The position numbers and the translations under genes were made by a program. Below, one piece after another: positions 5,259 through 12,058 of a stretch of 24,468 nt of DNA. How positions within the stretch are numbered: position 1 is the stretch's first letter; every line of letters begins with the position of its first letter. The stretch is from IMG/VR virus record IMGVR_UViG_3300046000_003616, positions 1 to 24,468 of that record, one strand, 5' to 3'. This DNA comes from a virus. The notes below the pieces were generated by a model. It was given only the letters and a program-made list of their open reading frames with translations, was not told the origin of the DNA and did not search any database.

Positions 5259-7243
5259 CATGCAATTGCCAAGAAGATGTAGGTGCCGCCAGATTCATTA
5301 ATTGGATAATTAGTAGAATCGTTATTAACAATGAAACCTGCATTAGCTGGATCAACAGCATCATAAGCTGTTACTTCAGCGGCCGGCGTGTTTGATTTAT
5401 AGAATGGATCATTTCCAGAAACAATACCTCGAGCAGTATCAAATACATACCAATCACCAATTGAATCAGTCCGTTTGATTAAAACAAACCTAGCACCAGC
5501 TGCAAAGCCACAATCAATTGTTTGTGTTGAACCATTACCTGTGTATGAACCAACTTTGGAAACACCAGGACAGGTGGCAAATAGGTAAGCAACATAAGTT
5601 TGCGTATTGTCGTTCAAGTTGGTTGAATTACCATCTGCTTTAAATGTGGTACTTGTTGGTTGCCAAACAGTGCTAGTAGCACCAGTGCCGATGCCATCAC
5701 CAGTTGCTGTTGAATTTAAAATGAACCACAATGTATTAAAAGAAGGTAATATAGGATGATATACATACCAATTTTCAGAGGCACTTCTTTTTTTACAAAT
5801 AATAAGTTCAGGCGTAACTCTAAGATTGTGATTTATATATTGTGTTGAGGCTCCGTTTCCCGTATAGCAAACTATATCAAAGAAACCGGGAGCACGCCTC
5901 AGAAGATAATTTACAATTCCCCATCCAAAATTGTTGACATAACTATAAGTTAAATCGGATCCCAAAGATATACTGCTCATATTAAAAGATGTCACAGCAT
6001 CTGTTGGAGAGGTCTCAGAGGCACCTTGTGATGTTAAGAGTTGCCGGCCGGCTCCTCGCAACCTGTCTACAACGGTACCAGGGCCACTGCCTGTAGTTGT
6101 AGTTTTTATCAGAGCCAAATCAGGCGGAAACCCAGCTGTTACCACATCATTAGCCCCTGTTCCAGTTCTTGTTACAGGACTAAACACACTAGTCCCCACA
6201 GTAGGCACTTTCATCGGGCCTCTGCGAATTGCTATGTAGATGTAGGTAGCGGATGCAGAAAGGGTTGCGTTGGCATAGAAGCCTGTGGCATTGATGTTAA
6301 CTAAACCACCACCCGATTCAGCGCCAGAAGTGTTAGCAAATAAAAATCTAGCTAATCCATCAGCAGGCAAACCACGCATTGTGTCAATCACAGCCCAGCC
6401 ATTTACTGCGCTTGAGCTTTTTACTAATAACCATTGAGGCTCATAGCCAAGGTTTACAGTTGCACTACCCGCACCATCGGCAGTTACAGACCCACACGAA
6501 ATCACATTGTCTGAACCAGTCAGGCCAAAGCCGCCTGCATTGTGGGCAAAGAGGTAGGCTACGTATGTTGCACCAGAGTCATTGAATCCTGAAGCCACAT
6601 TGCTATTAATCCAATTTGGATTAAATGTGGAAGAATCCATATAGCTTGGGCCTGGAGATGTAATAGAACCATCATAAAAAGCAGCATCAGTATTGTTTAA
6701 ATATATTCCAACATAATTTCCATTAGACTTTCGAATCATCGTAAGCCAATTACTTGTTGAACTTGTTTTCTTTATAATGATAGCTCCAAACATCGAACCC
6801 AAATTATGACTAACAATATTTGTAGTTCCTGTTCCTGTATAGGTCACAATATCAAAGAACTTTGCTTGCTCTCGGAAGGTCCATGAGACGTATGTTTGAT
6901 TATTAGTATTTACTGAAGTGTTATAGTTAGTGCCTAATGAAAAACCATTAGAATTAAAACTTGATACCTCAGTACCGGCAGTGTTAGTTTGATAACCATC
7001 GGTGGAATCAGAATGCAAAACTTTGTTTTGTCCTCCATCTGTATTGTATAAAGCATGTTGTGTTGAAGCATTGCTTCTGTTTTTAAGCCAAACCAAACCA
7101 CCTTTTGTAGACAAATCAATCCCATTGGTAATAGTCTGTGTAGAGCCATTGCCTGTGTAAAGGTACGTACTGAATACATCTTCAATATATGTTGGCGTTG
7201 CTGCACCACCAGCCGCATAAACATTATAAGCAGCTTTACTCAT
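5258..7243 (-). CDS. Large fibre/adhesin with six DUF7483-type repeats (copy B)
   Basis: The 661-residue protein consists of six diverged repeats with the core 'Y-T-G-N-G-x-x-Q-x-I' followed by 'G-x-x-P-x-x-x-x-I-K-R' and an ending like 'W-x-V-x-D-x-x-R-G'. They are centred near residues 35, 135, 250, 365, 465 and 570. The pattern matches the DUF7483 family of tail-associated proteins in marine phages, as I recall it. Linkers such as 'Y-V-A-Y-L-F-A-H-N-A-G-G-F-G' and 'A-I-R-R-G-P-M-K-V-P-T' are shared with the paralogue at 8305-10368. The last repeat is nearly identical in the two copies, while other segments differ widely. Its start overlaps the stop codon of the 163-aa gene (TAATG). The likely role is virion surface or receptor binding; enzymatic function is not indicated. 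Confidence 0.68.
   Translation of the reverse strand: MSKAAYNVYAAGGAATPTYIEDVFSTYLYTGNGSTQTITNGIDLSTKGGLVWLKNRSNASTQHALYNTDGGQNKVLHSDSTDGYQTNTAGTEVSSFNSNGFSLGTNYNTSVNTNNQTYVSWTFREQAKFFDIVTYTGTGTTNIVSHNLGSMFGAIIIKKTSSTSNWLTMIRKSNGNYVGIYLNNTDAAFYDGSITSPGPSYMDSSTFNPNWINSNVASGFNDSGATYVAYLFAHNAGGFGLTGSDNVISCGSVTADGAGSATVNLGYEPQWLLVKSSSAVNGWAVIDTMRGLPADGLARFLFANTSGAESGGGLVNINATGFYANATLSASATYIYIAIRRGPMKVPTVGTSVFSPVTRTGTGANDVVTAGFPPDLALIKTTTTGSGPGTVVDRLRGAGRQLLTSQGASETSPTDAVTSFNMSSISLGSDLTYSYVNNFGWGIVNYLLRRAPGFFDIVCYTGNGASTQYINHNLRVTPELIICKKRSASENWYVYHPILPSFNTLWFILNSTATGDGIGTGATSTVWQPTSTTFKADGNSTNLNDNTQTYVAYLFATCPGVSKVGSYTGNGSTQTIDCGFAAGARFVLIKRTDSIGDWYVFDTARGIVSGNDPFYKSNTPAAEVTAYDAVDPANAGFIVNNDSTNYPINESGGTYIFLAIA
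5490..5597. repeat. 108-bp DNA repeat, copy in the 661-aa gene
   Basis: By eye this segment differs from 8537-8644 at 8 of 108 positions, nearly all silent. It encodes the last-repeat entry 'A-T-C-P-G-V-S-K-V-G-S-Y-T-G-N-G' of both DUF7483 paralogues. Flanking DNA is much less alike. It could support recombination between the two genes. Confidence 0.8.
6489..6568. repeat. 80-bp DNA repeat, copy in the 661-aa gene
   Basis: By eye it matches 9623-9702 at 70 of 80 positions, without gaps. Both encode 'A-Y-L-F-A-H-N-A-G-G-F-G-L-T-G' and the following repeat start. It is the second conserved island between the two DUF7483 paralogues. Confidence 0.75.
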
Positions 7244-7734
7244 TAAAATTGTCCTAGAACTGAAGTAGCGTAGTAGTTTGTTCCACCATCAATAGTGTAT
7301 AGAGCAATCGTATCAACATAACCAGCAGTTGTGGATAATGTTGGTGCTGTGTTTGATGGCCATTGAATACTAGATGGCCATGTAAGTGCATAGCTTCCAG
7401 TTTGTGACAACTGAATTAAAAAACTAAATCCTGTCAGACTAGGTGGTGGGCTAGTAAAGATAACATTGGCTGCAGAGGTCACTACAGTTTTAAAAATTGT
7501 TGCACTAGCCAAGTTGCAAGTAATGTTACCAGATGCAATAGAAACGTTAGAGAATGTTTCTTGGTATGTTTGTGCTTTAACGTTACCGCTAATATTTACA
7601 TTACTAGTTATTGTTGGCGCTGTTAATGCACCACCAACAGTAAGAGGACCACCGGTCGATAAACTTGTTGCTAATTGAGTGCCAGTTACGGTACCACTTG
7701 AAATTAAATTACCACTAACTCTAGTTAAAGCCAT
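7243..7734 (-). CDS. Short tail fibre protein
   Basis: The 163-residue protein has an N-terminal fibre stalk ('S-G-N-L-I-S-S-G-T-V-T-G-T-Q-L', then 'T-V-G-G-A-L-T-A-P-T-I'). Its beta-rich C-terminal module has 'F-L-I-Q-L-S-Q-T-G-S-Y-A-L-T-W-P' and 'I-Q-W-P-S-N-T-A-P-T-L', ending 'Y-T-I-D-G-G-T-N-Y-Y-A'. The same module closes the 287-aa fibre at 10372-11235 ('V-R-W-P-A-N-T-A-P-T-L'). It follows the 168-aa chaperone-like gene by 11 nt, with AGAGAA as possible ribosome binding site, and overlaps the 661-aa repeat gene by TAATG. It is likely a structural fibre component or small fibre tip. Confidence 0.68.
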   Translation of the reverse strand: MALTRVSGNLISSGTVTGTQLATSLSTGGPLTVGGALTAPTITSNVNISGNVKAQTYQETFSNVSIASGNITCNLASATIFKTVVTSAANVIFTSPPPSLTGFSFLIQLSQTGSYALTWPSSIQWPSNTAPTLSTTAGYVDTIALYTIDGGTNYYATSVLGQF

Positions 7735-7745
7735 TTTTTATTCTC

Positions 7746-8252
7746 TTATTCTGGTTTAGTTGGCCACACAATATTGAATGGGTCAGACTGTTCTGTAACA
7801 TCTCTTAATGCTTGGCGATATGTAGACCACTCTGTTGGCATTGGAGTAACTGTATCTGCGGCACGGATGGATAACCAATCTGTATCTTTCAACAAAGAAT
7901 CTCTCTGTGAACGGACTTGTGTCCATCTCTCAGTATTACGTCTGGCCATGAATGATTCTTCATGTTGAGCCTTTGTTGTTGTTACACCTTCTACTGTGGT
8001 GTCTGAGAATAGGTCTACTACTTCCCAGTTTTGTACCCAATTGCCTAGGCTATCCTGCACAACACCATTCAAACGGATGGTTTTCAATGGGTCTGTATTG
8101 CTTGGTTGTGGTGCTTGTAGAACTGGATCGATTCCAATAAACTCACAAACAGATGCATCCCATACTGCTGGAAAAGATGTGTTCCAATGTAGGCGTCTTA
8201 CTTCGCCTTGATTTAAAACTTGGCCTGTTTCTCTGATTCTATAGTCTGACAT
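7746..8252 (-). CDS. Tail-assembly-chaperone-like protein (Phage_tail_APC C-terminal domain)
   Basis: In this 168-residue protein the C-terminal region (about 100-168) contains 'W-T-Q-V-R-S-Q-R-D-S-L-L-K-D-T-D-W' (110-126), 'W-S-T-Y-R-Q-A-L-R-D-V' (142-152) and 'N-I-V-W-P-T-K-P' (160-167), the Phage_tail_APC signature. The N-terminal half, starting 'M-S-D-Y-R-I-R-E-T-G-Q-V', resembles the leading domain of fibre-associated phage proteins and holds 'G-N-W-V-Q-N-W-E-V-V-D-L-F'. Such proteins are thought to assist fibre folding or attachment. AAGGA lies a suitable distance before the ATG, and a late-box-like motif is further upstream. It sits between two fibre genes, so either could be the client. 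The 73-aa protein at 115-336 is a shorter relative. Confidence 0.75.
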   Translation of the reverse strand: MSDYRIRETGQVLNQGEVRRLHWNTSFPAVWDASVCEFIGIDPVLQAPQPSNTDPLKTIRLNGVVQDSLGNWVQNWEVVDLFSDTTVEGVTTTKAQHEESFMARRNTERWTQVRSQRDSLLKDTDWLSIRAADTVTPMPTEWSTYRQALRDVTEQSDPFNIVWPTKPE

Positions 8253-8275
8253 TTTTATTCCTTGATGTTTGGATA

Positions 8276-8296
8276 GTTAGATTGATATTCTCTAAC
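8276..8296. repeat. Short inverted repeat in the leader of the 168-aa gene
   Basis: GTTAGA (8276-8281) and TCTAAC (8291-8296) flank a 9-nt loop. The structure lies between the late-box-like motif (8302-8308) and the ATG at 8252, so it would be within the leader RNA. The ribosome binding site AAGGA is outside it. A role is not shown. Confidence 0.35.
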
Positions 8297-8301
8297 TGTA
8301 T

Positions 8302-8308
8302 TATTTAT
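8302..8308 (-). promoter_or_regulatory. Late-promoter-like box upstream of the 168-aa gene
   Basis: CATAAATAAT on the minus strand overlaps the TAA stop of the 687-aa gene; ATAAATA is 8308..8302 and ends 49 nt before the ATG at 8252. It fits the recurring arrangement in which the box is built into the preceding stop codon. Confidence 0.4.
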
Positions 8309-10368
8309 GCGATTGCTAAAAAGAAATATGTGGCGGATGCTACATTGACTGGGAAATTGGTGTCGTCATTATTAACAATAAAACCAGAATTGGCAGGGTC
8401 TACAGCATCATAAGATGATGTTTCAGCAAATGCTCTATTCAAATGTAAGAATGGATCATTTCCTGAAATAATTCCTCGAGCAGTGTCAAACACATACCAC
8501 TCAGAATTTGCGTCTGTTCGTTTAATCCAAATAAGCCTAGCACCAGCAGCAAAGCCACAATCAATTGTTTGTGTTGAGCCATTACCTGTATACGAGCCTA
8601 CTTTGGAAACACCAGGACAGGTTGCAAATAGGTAAGCAATATAAACATCAGGTGAGATGTTTGTGGATGCTGAAATGCCGCCAACTGAAAATACAGATGA
8701 GGTTGGTGCTTGATTATTCCAAGCATGTATATCTGTTCCAGCAGCATATACTTGATTTATAAAAAAAGTTTTATTAGTACCTACAGTTGAAGAATATACA
8801 GTCATACTACCACCTGAAATTCTATTTTTCACAATGATAAACTCAGGTATAACTCCTAAGTTATGTGGAATATCTCGAGCAGAAGCTGTTCCTGCATAAC
8901 CAACTATATCAAAAAATCCTGGAGCTCGGCGAAATCCATAAACCACCTGGCCAGTTGAGGCCAAACCATTACCTGAAAATCCAGCCCGCATAATATTATT
9001 TGAATCTTGGAATGGACAATTATAATAAGATGAACTAAATGATGCAGTTGTTACAAATGCACCAATGGCTTCTTCTGCAAGAGTACCTGGTGAACTAATT
9101 CGATTAGCTGGTGAATTAGTTCCAAGTTGTGGAAATCCTCTAAGTCTGTCAAAAAATTGTGCTGAATTACTACCATTAAACCTATCACGGAAATATAATG
9201 CCATGTCTCCGTTTTCCATAGAAATTCCACCACCAAGCGTACTATCAACTTTAGCTAATGAAAAAACACTTGATGCAACCGTAGGAACTTTCATCGGGCC
9301 CCGGCGGATGGCAATGTATATGAAAGTTTGGTTTGATGCTGACTGATAGGTGTTACCATCGACAGTAAAACCAGTTGCATTTGGAATAAATCCGTGAGAT
9401 GTTCCACTACCTAAATCAATTTCTCTGAAATTGCCCTCAGCAACTAAAACTTGTCCTTTGGTGTTGGAGTTGTAATTTACGGGATCTTGGCTGGGAGCAT
9501 GAGCACCCCTTATACTATCTGATATTACTCCACGGCCTCCATATTGCGAACCTTTAAAAAGAACCCATTGCGGTTCCCAACCAAGAGTCACAGAAGCCTT
9601 TGCATTACCGTCAGTAGTAAATGACCCACACGAAATCACGCTGTCAGTACCTGTTAGGCCGAAGCCTCCGGCATTGTGGGCAAAGAGGTAGGCAACGTAT
9701 GTGTTTCCGGCTTCTCCACTATCAGCGTTGACTTGTGAGTTGTTGCCAACCGTAAATGTTGTGCTTGTTGGATTAACTGTGGTAGAGTTATCTCCAAAAT
9801 AGTTAGCTGCGCCACCTGTGGTTTGTGCGTCCGTAGTATTAAGTTTTATGTAATTTCCTGCTGTTAAACTTCTATGCCAAACATTCCAATCACCCACGTT
9901 ACCACTTCTTTTTATGATAATCATACCTGGTATAGAGCCAAGGTTGTGTGACAAATTCTGTGTGGTACCATTTCCTGTCCAAGTCACAATATCAAAGAAC
10001 TTTGGCTGCTTGCGGAATGTCCATGCAACATTTTTAGTATCAACTTGGTTTCCATTCGCATTATCAGTAAAATAAAATCCTGAAGTTGAAGGAAACGTAA
10101 CGTATGATGGGCCGCCAGTTGCGCCTGAGTTGTTTGAATTGAGTGGATAACCCAAGCCTCTAGTGGTGTCAATCAAAACATGGCTAAAAGCATTATCTCT
10201 ACTTTTAATCCAAATTAACCCACCTTTTGTAGCTAAATCAATTCCATTATTGATAGTTTGTGCGGTGCCATTACCCGCATAAACATACGTACTAAACACA
10301 TCTTCAATATAGTTAGCTCTAGCCGAGCCAGCTGCGCCTTGCTGCAATAATTTAGGAGTTAATGACAT
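8305..10368 (-). CDS. Large fibre/adhesin with six DUF7483-type repeats (copy A)
   Basis: The 687-residue protein shares its architecture with the 661-residue copy B. It has six repeats beginning like 'Y-A-G-N-G-T-A-Q-T-I' (about residue 30) or 'W-T-G-N-G-T-T-Q-N-L' (about 134), followed by 'I-P-G-M-I-I-I-K-R' or a similar strand and endings such as 'I-D-T-T-R-G-L' and 'F-D-T-A-R-G-I'. The fourth repeat is the most eroded. The linkers 'A-I-R-R-G-P-M-K-V-P-T' and 'R-R-A-P-G-F-F-D-I-V' are shared with copy B. The N-terminal 24 residues before 'Y-I-E-D-V-F-S-T-Y' are short and variable in both. It follows the 287-aa fibre gene by 3 nt. The likely role is a virion surface or receptor-binding protein of the DUF7483 type; no catalytic motif is seen. 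Confidence 0.68.
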   Translation of the reverse strand: MSLTPKLLQQGAAGSARANYIEDVFSTYVYAGNGTAQTINNGIDLATKGGLIWIKSRDNAFSHVLIDTTRGLGYPLNSNNSGATGGPSYVTFPSTSGFYFTDNANGNQVDTKNVAWTFRKQPKFFDIVTWTGNGTTQNLSHNLGSIPGMIIIKRSGNVGDWNVWHRSLTAGNYIKLNTTDAQTTGGAANYFGDNSTTVNPTSTTFTVGNNSQVNADSGEAGNTYVAYLFAHNAGGFGLTGTDSVISCGSFTTDGNAKASVTLGWEPQWVLFKGSQYGGRGVISDSIRGAHAPSQDPVNYNSNTKGQVLVAEGNFREIDLGSGTSHGFIPNATGFTVDGNTYQSASNQTFIYIAIRRGPMKVPTVASSVFSLAKVDSTLGGGISMENGDMALYFRDRFNGSNSAQFFDRLRGFPQLGTNSPANRISSPGTLAEEAIGAFVTTASFSSSYYNCPFQDSNNIMRAGFSGNGLASTGQVVYGFRRAPGFFDIVGYAGTASARDIPHNLGVIPEFIIVKNRISGGSMTVYSSTVGTNKTFFINQVYAAGTDIHAWNNQAPTSSVFSVGGISASTNISPDVYIAYLFATCPGVSKVGSYTGNGSTQTIDCGFAAGARLIWIKRTDANSEWYVFDTARGIISGNDPFLHLNRAFAETSSYDAVDPANSGFIVNNDDTNFPVNVASATYFFLAIA
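8537..8644. repeat. 108-bp DNA repeat, copy in the 687-aa gene
   Basis: Partner of 5490-5597, 100 of 108 positions identical by eye, gap-free. It lies at the same place in the paralogous gene, about 3 kb away, in the same orientation. Confidence 0.8.
9623..9702. repeat. 80-bp DNA repeat, copy in the 687-aa gene
   Basis: Partner of 6489-6568, 70 of 80 positions identical by eye. It encodes the third-repeat entry of the DUF7483-type protein. Confidence 0.75.
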
Positions 10369-10371
10369 AGA

Positions 10372-11235
10372 TTATGCTGTGTAACCAATCAATGAAGAAC
10401 CACGCCATGTAGTTCCAGTATTAGCTGTTGAGAAGATTAATAAGTCTTTACCTGAAGATGTTAGTGTTGGTGCAGTATTGGCTGGCCACCTAACAGCTGC
10501 TGGGAATGTAACAGTATATGCACCGCCATTTGCCAACTCAATAACAAAAGAACTATCTCTTGCGACAGGAGCACCAGTGAATACAAATGATGTTGTTCCT
10601 GCTGGATTTACAACAAAGTAATTTGCAAGTGCTACGTTAATCGTATTACTTGAGGTTGCCAATGTTACTACGTTCATAGCAACACCACCATATACATCTA
10701 ATGACGTATTGGCAATTGCACCGGATGTATTACCAACCGCAAATGGTCCACTTGAGAATGTTGGTACTGCACTAAACGCTACGTTAGCTGCATAGGTCAC
10801 ACGACCATCTATGCCAACTGTAACAACTGGAATCTGTGTTGCGCCACCATAAGAGCCGAATGTCACACCAGTATTACTTAAATCAGAAGATGTAATTGTA
10901 TAGGCTGCAATTTTGGCACCAGTGACTGCACCATCGGCAATAGATGCCGTTAAAACTGTACCATCACTAGGTACAAATTTACTTATGATACTGTTTCTAT
11001 ATGTGACAAGAATGTTACCAGTACCGGACGATGGAGCACCGTCAAACGTAAGTGTTGTTCCACTTACAGTATAAGCCGTAAATGGGTCTTGTTGGACATT
11101 GTTAACGATAACTTCAATATCACCAGTAGCAAAAACTGTTCGTGATAATGTAAAAGCCGTTGTCGTATTATCACCATTAAACCTTTCGGTCAATGATACG
11201 AAAGCTGATGTGGATGGTGTATTACCGATATACAT
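10372..11235 (-). CDS. 'YIGN' tail fibre protein with three shared modules
   Basis: The 287-residue protein begins 'M-Y-I-G-N-T-P-S-T' and 'F-N-G-D-N-T-T-T-A-F-T-L', a beta-domain with 'V-N-N-V-Q-Q-D-P' and 'S-G-T-T-L-T-F-D-G-A-P' (about 15-80), as in the 265-aa paralogue. Residues about 117-153 carry 'T-G-V-T-F-G-S-Y-G-G-A' and 'I-P-V-V-T-V-G-I-D-G-R-V-T', shared with the BNR fibre. The final 75 residues ('V-R-W-P-A-N-T-A-P-T-L', then 'T-T-W-R-G-S') match the end of the 163-aa fibre. It therefore joins the N-terminal, stalk and tip modules found separately elsewhere in the window. The start overlaps the stop codon of the 106-aa gene (TAATG). The likely role is a tail fibre or connector subunit. 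Confidence 0.72.
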   Translation of the reverse strand: MYIGNTPSTSAFVSLTERFNGDNTTTAFTLSRTVFATGDIEVIVNNVQQDPFTAYTVSGTTLTFDGAPSSGTGNILVTYRNSIISKFVPSDGTVLTASIADGAVTGAKIAAYTITSSDLSNTGVTFGSYGGATQIPVVTVGIDGRVTYAANVAFSAVPTFSSGPFAVGNTSGAIANTSLDVYGGVAMNVVTLATSSNTINVALANYFVVNPAGTTSFVFTGAPVARDSSFVIELANGGAYTVTFPAAVRWPANTAPTLTSSGKDLLIFSTANTGTTWRGSSLIGYTA

Positions 11236-11555
11236 TAACTAATCTCCAGCACCGATAAAATAACGTCTGCGTTGGCGGTTGCTGAAACCTTAATTGCATC
11301 AGTTGCTTCCAGTACCAATTTTTGGTCTCCGCCAATTGGAACTAAAGCACCACCAACTGCAATAGTTGCTTCTTTAACCATGAAATAGTCTGTGCCACCA
11401 GCCGTAATGAATACGTTAGCGCTAATTGGTGCTGTAGTCATATTAGCAATACTCATGCCAATGACTGTTGCTTGAACACCAGCGCCAGCAGTAAATATAG
11501 TCTGTGCAGCTGTGTTTGCATTTTTAACGTGATAATTTTTAAAAGAATTGGCCAT
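11235..11555 (-). CDS. Small beta-rich virion protein, function unknown
   Basis: The 106-residue protein begins 'M-A-N-S-F-K-N-Y-H-V-K-N', followed by alternating hydrophobic strands ('V-I-G-M-S-I-A-N', 'A-N-V-F-I-T-A-G-G'), 'G-G-D-Q-K-L-V-L-E-A-T-D-A-I-K-V' and an ending 'V-I-L-S-V-L-E-I-S'. Proteins with this layout are common near fibre genes of marine T4-like and other phages, by recall, and probably form a small beta-sandwich in the virion. Their exact role is unknown to me. It has the best late-promoter match of the window (TATAAATA) 21 nt upstream and an AAGGA-type ribosome binding site, so it may begin the fibre transcription unit. The next gene overlaps it by one base. Confidence 0.72.
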   Translation of the reverse strand: MANSFKNYHVKNANTAAQTIFTAGAGVQATVIGMSIANMTTAPISANVFITAGGTDYFMVKEATIAVGGALVPIGGDQKLVLEATDAIKVSATANADVILSVLEIS

Positions 11556-11576
11556 GTTTTGATATCCTTAATGCCG

Positions 11577-11584
11577 TATTTATA
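11577..11584 (-). promoter_or_regulatory. T4-type late promoter, TATAAATA
   Basis: An exact TATAAATA occupies 11584..11577, directly after the TAA stop of the 86-aa gene and 21 nt before the ATG at 11555. An AAGGATATC ribosome binding site lies between. T4 late promoters use TATAAATA as their only core element. It would drive the fibre locus to its left. Confidence 0.7.
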
Positions 11585-11845
11585 TTAGCCTAATGCTATT
11601 GCAAAGGCAAGACTGTCGCCAGTTGATGCTATTGCAGCATTCGCAATGTTGGCGTAAATTGCTGTATTAGCAGAACCTGAAAGCTGTGTAACATTTAAAT
11701 TGCCACCAATTGTCACATTTGTGTTGGCATAGAATGTTGCTGAGTTGCCACCATCTGTTAAGTTGTTGGTCGTAGTGATTAAAGACTGTGAAGCACCCAA
11801 CCATTGTTGGAATGTATTTGCCGTGGTTAGTTGATTAATTGCCAT
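11585..11845 (-). CDS. Short fibre-like protein, possibly reduced
   Basis: The 86-residue protein starts 'M-A-I-N-Q-L-T-T-A-N-T-F-Q-Q-W-L-G-A-S-Q', which resembles the first residues of long fibre or structural proteins in T4-like marine phages. It is followed by a repetitive 'N-V-T-I-G-G-N-L-N-V-T' stalk and 'A-N-I-A-N-A-A-I-A'. It ends soon after, where relatives of this type continue for several hundred residues, so it may be a reduced version or a small baseplate-side adaptor. The family comparison is from memory. Its ATG overlaps the stop codon of the 70-aa gene (TAATG at 11847..11843), and its stop abuts the TATAAATA box. Confidence 0.6.
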   Translation of the reverse strand: MAINQLTTANTFQQWLGASQSLITTTNNLTDGGNSATFYANTNVTIGGNLNVTQLSGSANTAIYANIANAAIASTGDSLAFAIALG

Positions 11846-12057
11846 TATTGTCCCTTAGACGCAATCTGTTGTAACAGAGATTTGATTTCTCTGAATTCAT
11901 CTTTTATTGATGCTATTTCATCAGATAAGGATTCGACAGTTGTTTTCATATCTTTTTTATACTTATGTTCCATCATAGCACCACGATTAATATTAATAAT
12001 CGCTTTGCTTTTAGAATCCCTGACCAGGTCAGGGTGGCCTTCTACTTTGTATTCCAT
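11845..12057 (-). CDS. Small coiled-coil phage protein
   Basis: I take the start at ATG 12057 (M-E-Y-K-V-E-G-H-P-D-L-V-R-D), one base after the stop codon of the giant gene, giving 70 residues. The alternative ATG at 12072 would overlap that gene by 14 bases and add M-H-W-H-N. After 'A-I-I-N-I-N-R-G-A-M-M-E-H' the second half (about 33-66) is a heptad-like helix: 'M-K-T-T-V-E-S-L-S-D-E-I-A-S-I-K-D' then 'E-F-R-E-I-K-S-L-L'. A coiled coil is likely, perhaps a trimeric connector. Short proteins with the same N-terminal pattern occur at this place in T4-like marine phages, by recall; the function is unknown. Confidence 0.75.
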   Translation of the reverse strand: MEYKVEGHPDLVRDSKSKAIININRGAMMEHKYKKDMKTTVESLSDEIASIKDEFREIKSLLQQIASKGQ

Positions 12058-12058
12058 A

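Noticed and set aside
6041-6585. Plus-strand frames opposite copy B of the DUF7483-type gene
   Set aside because: Antisense shadows of a clearly coding gene. Composition (Ser/His/Cys-rich) is not convincing.
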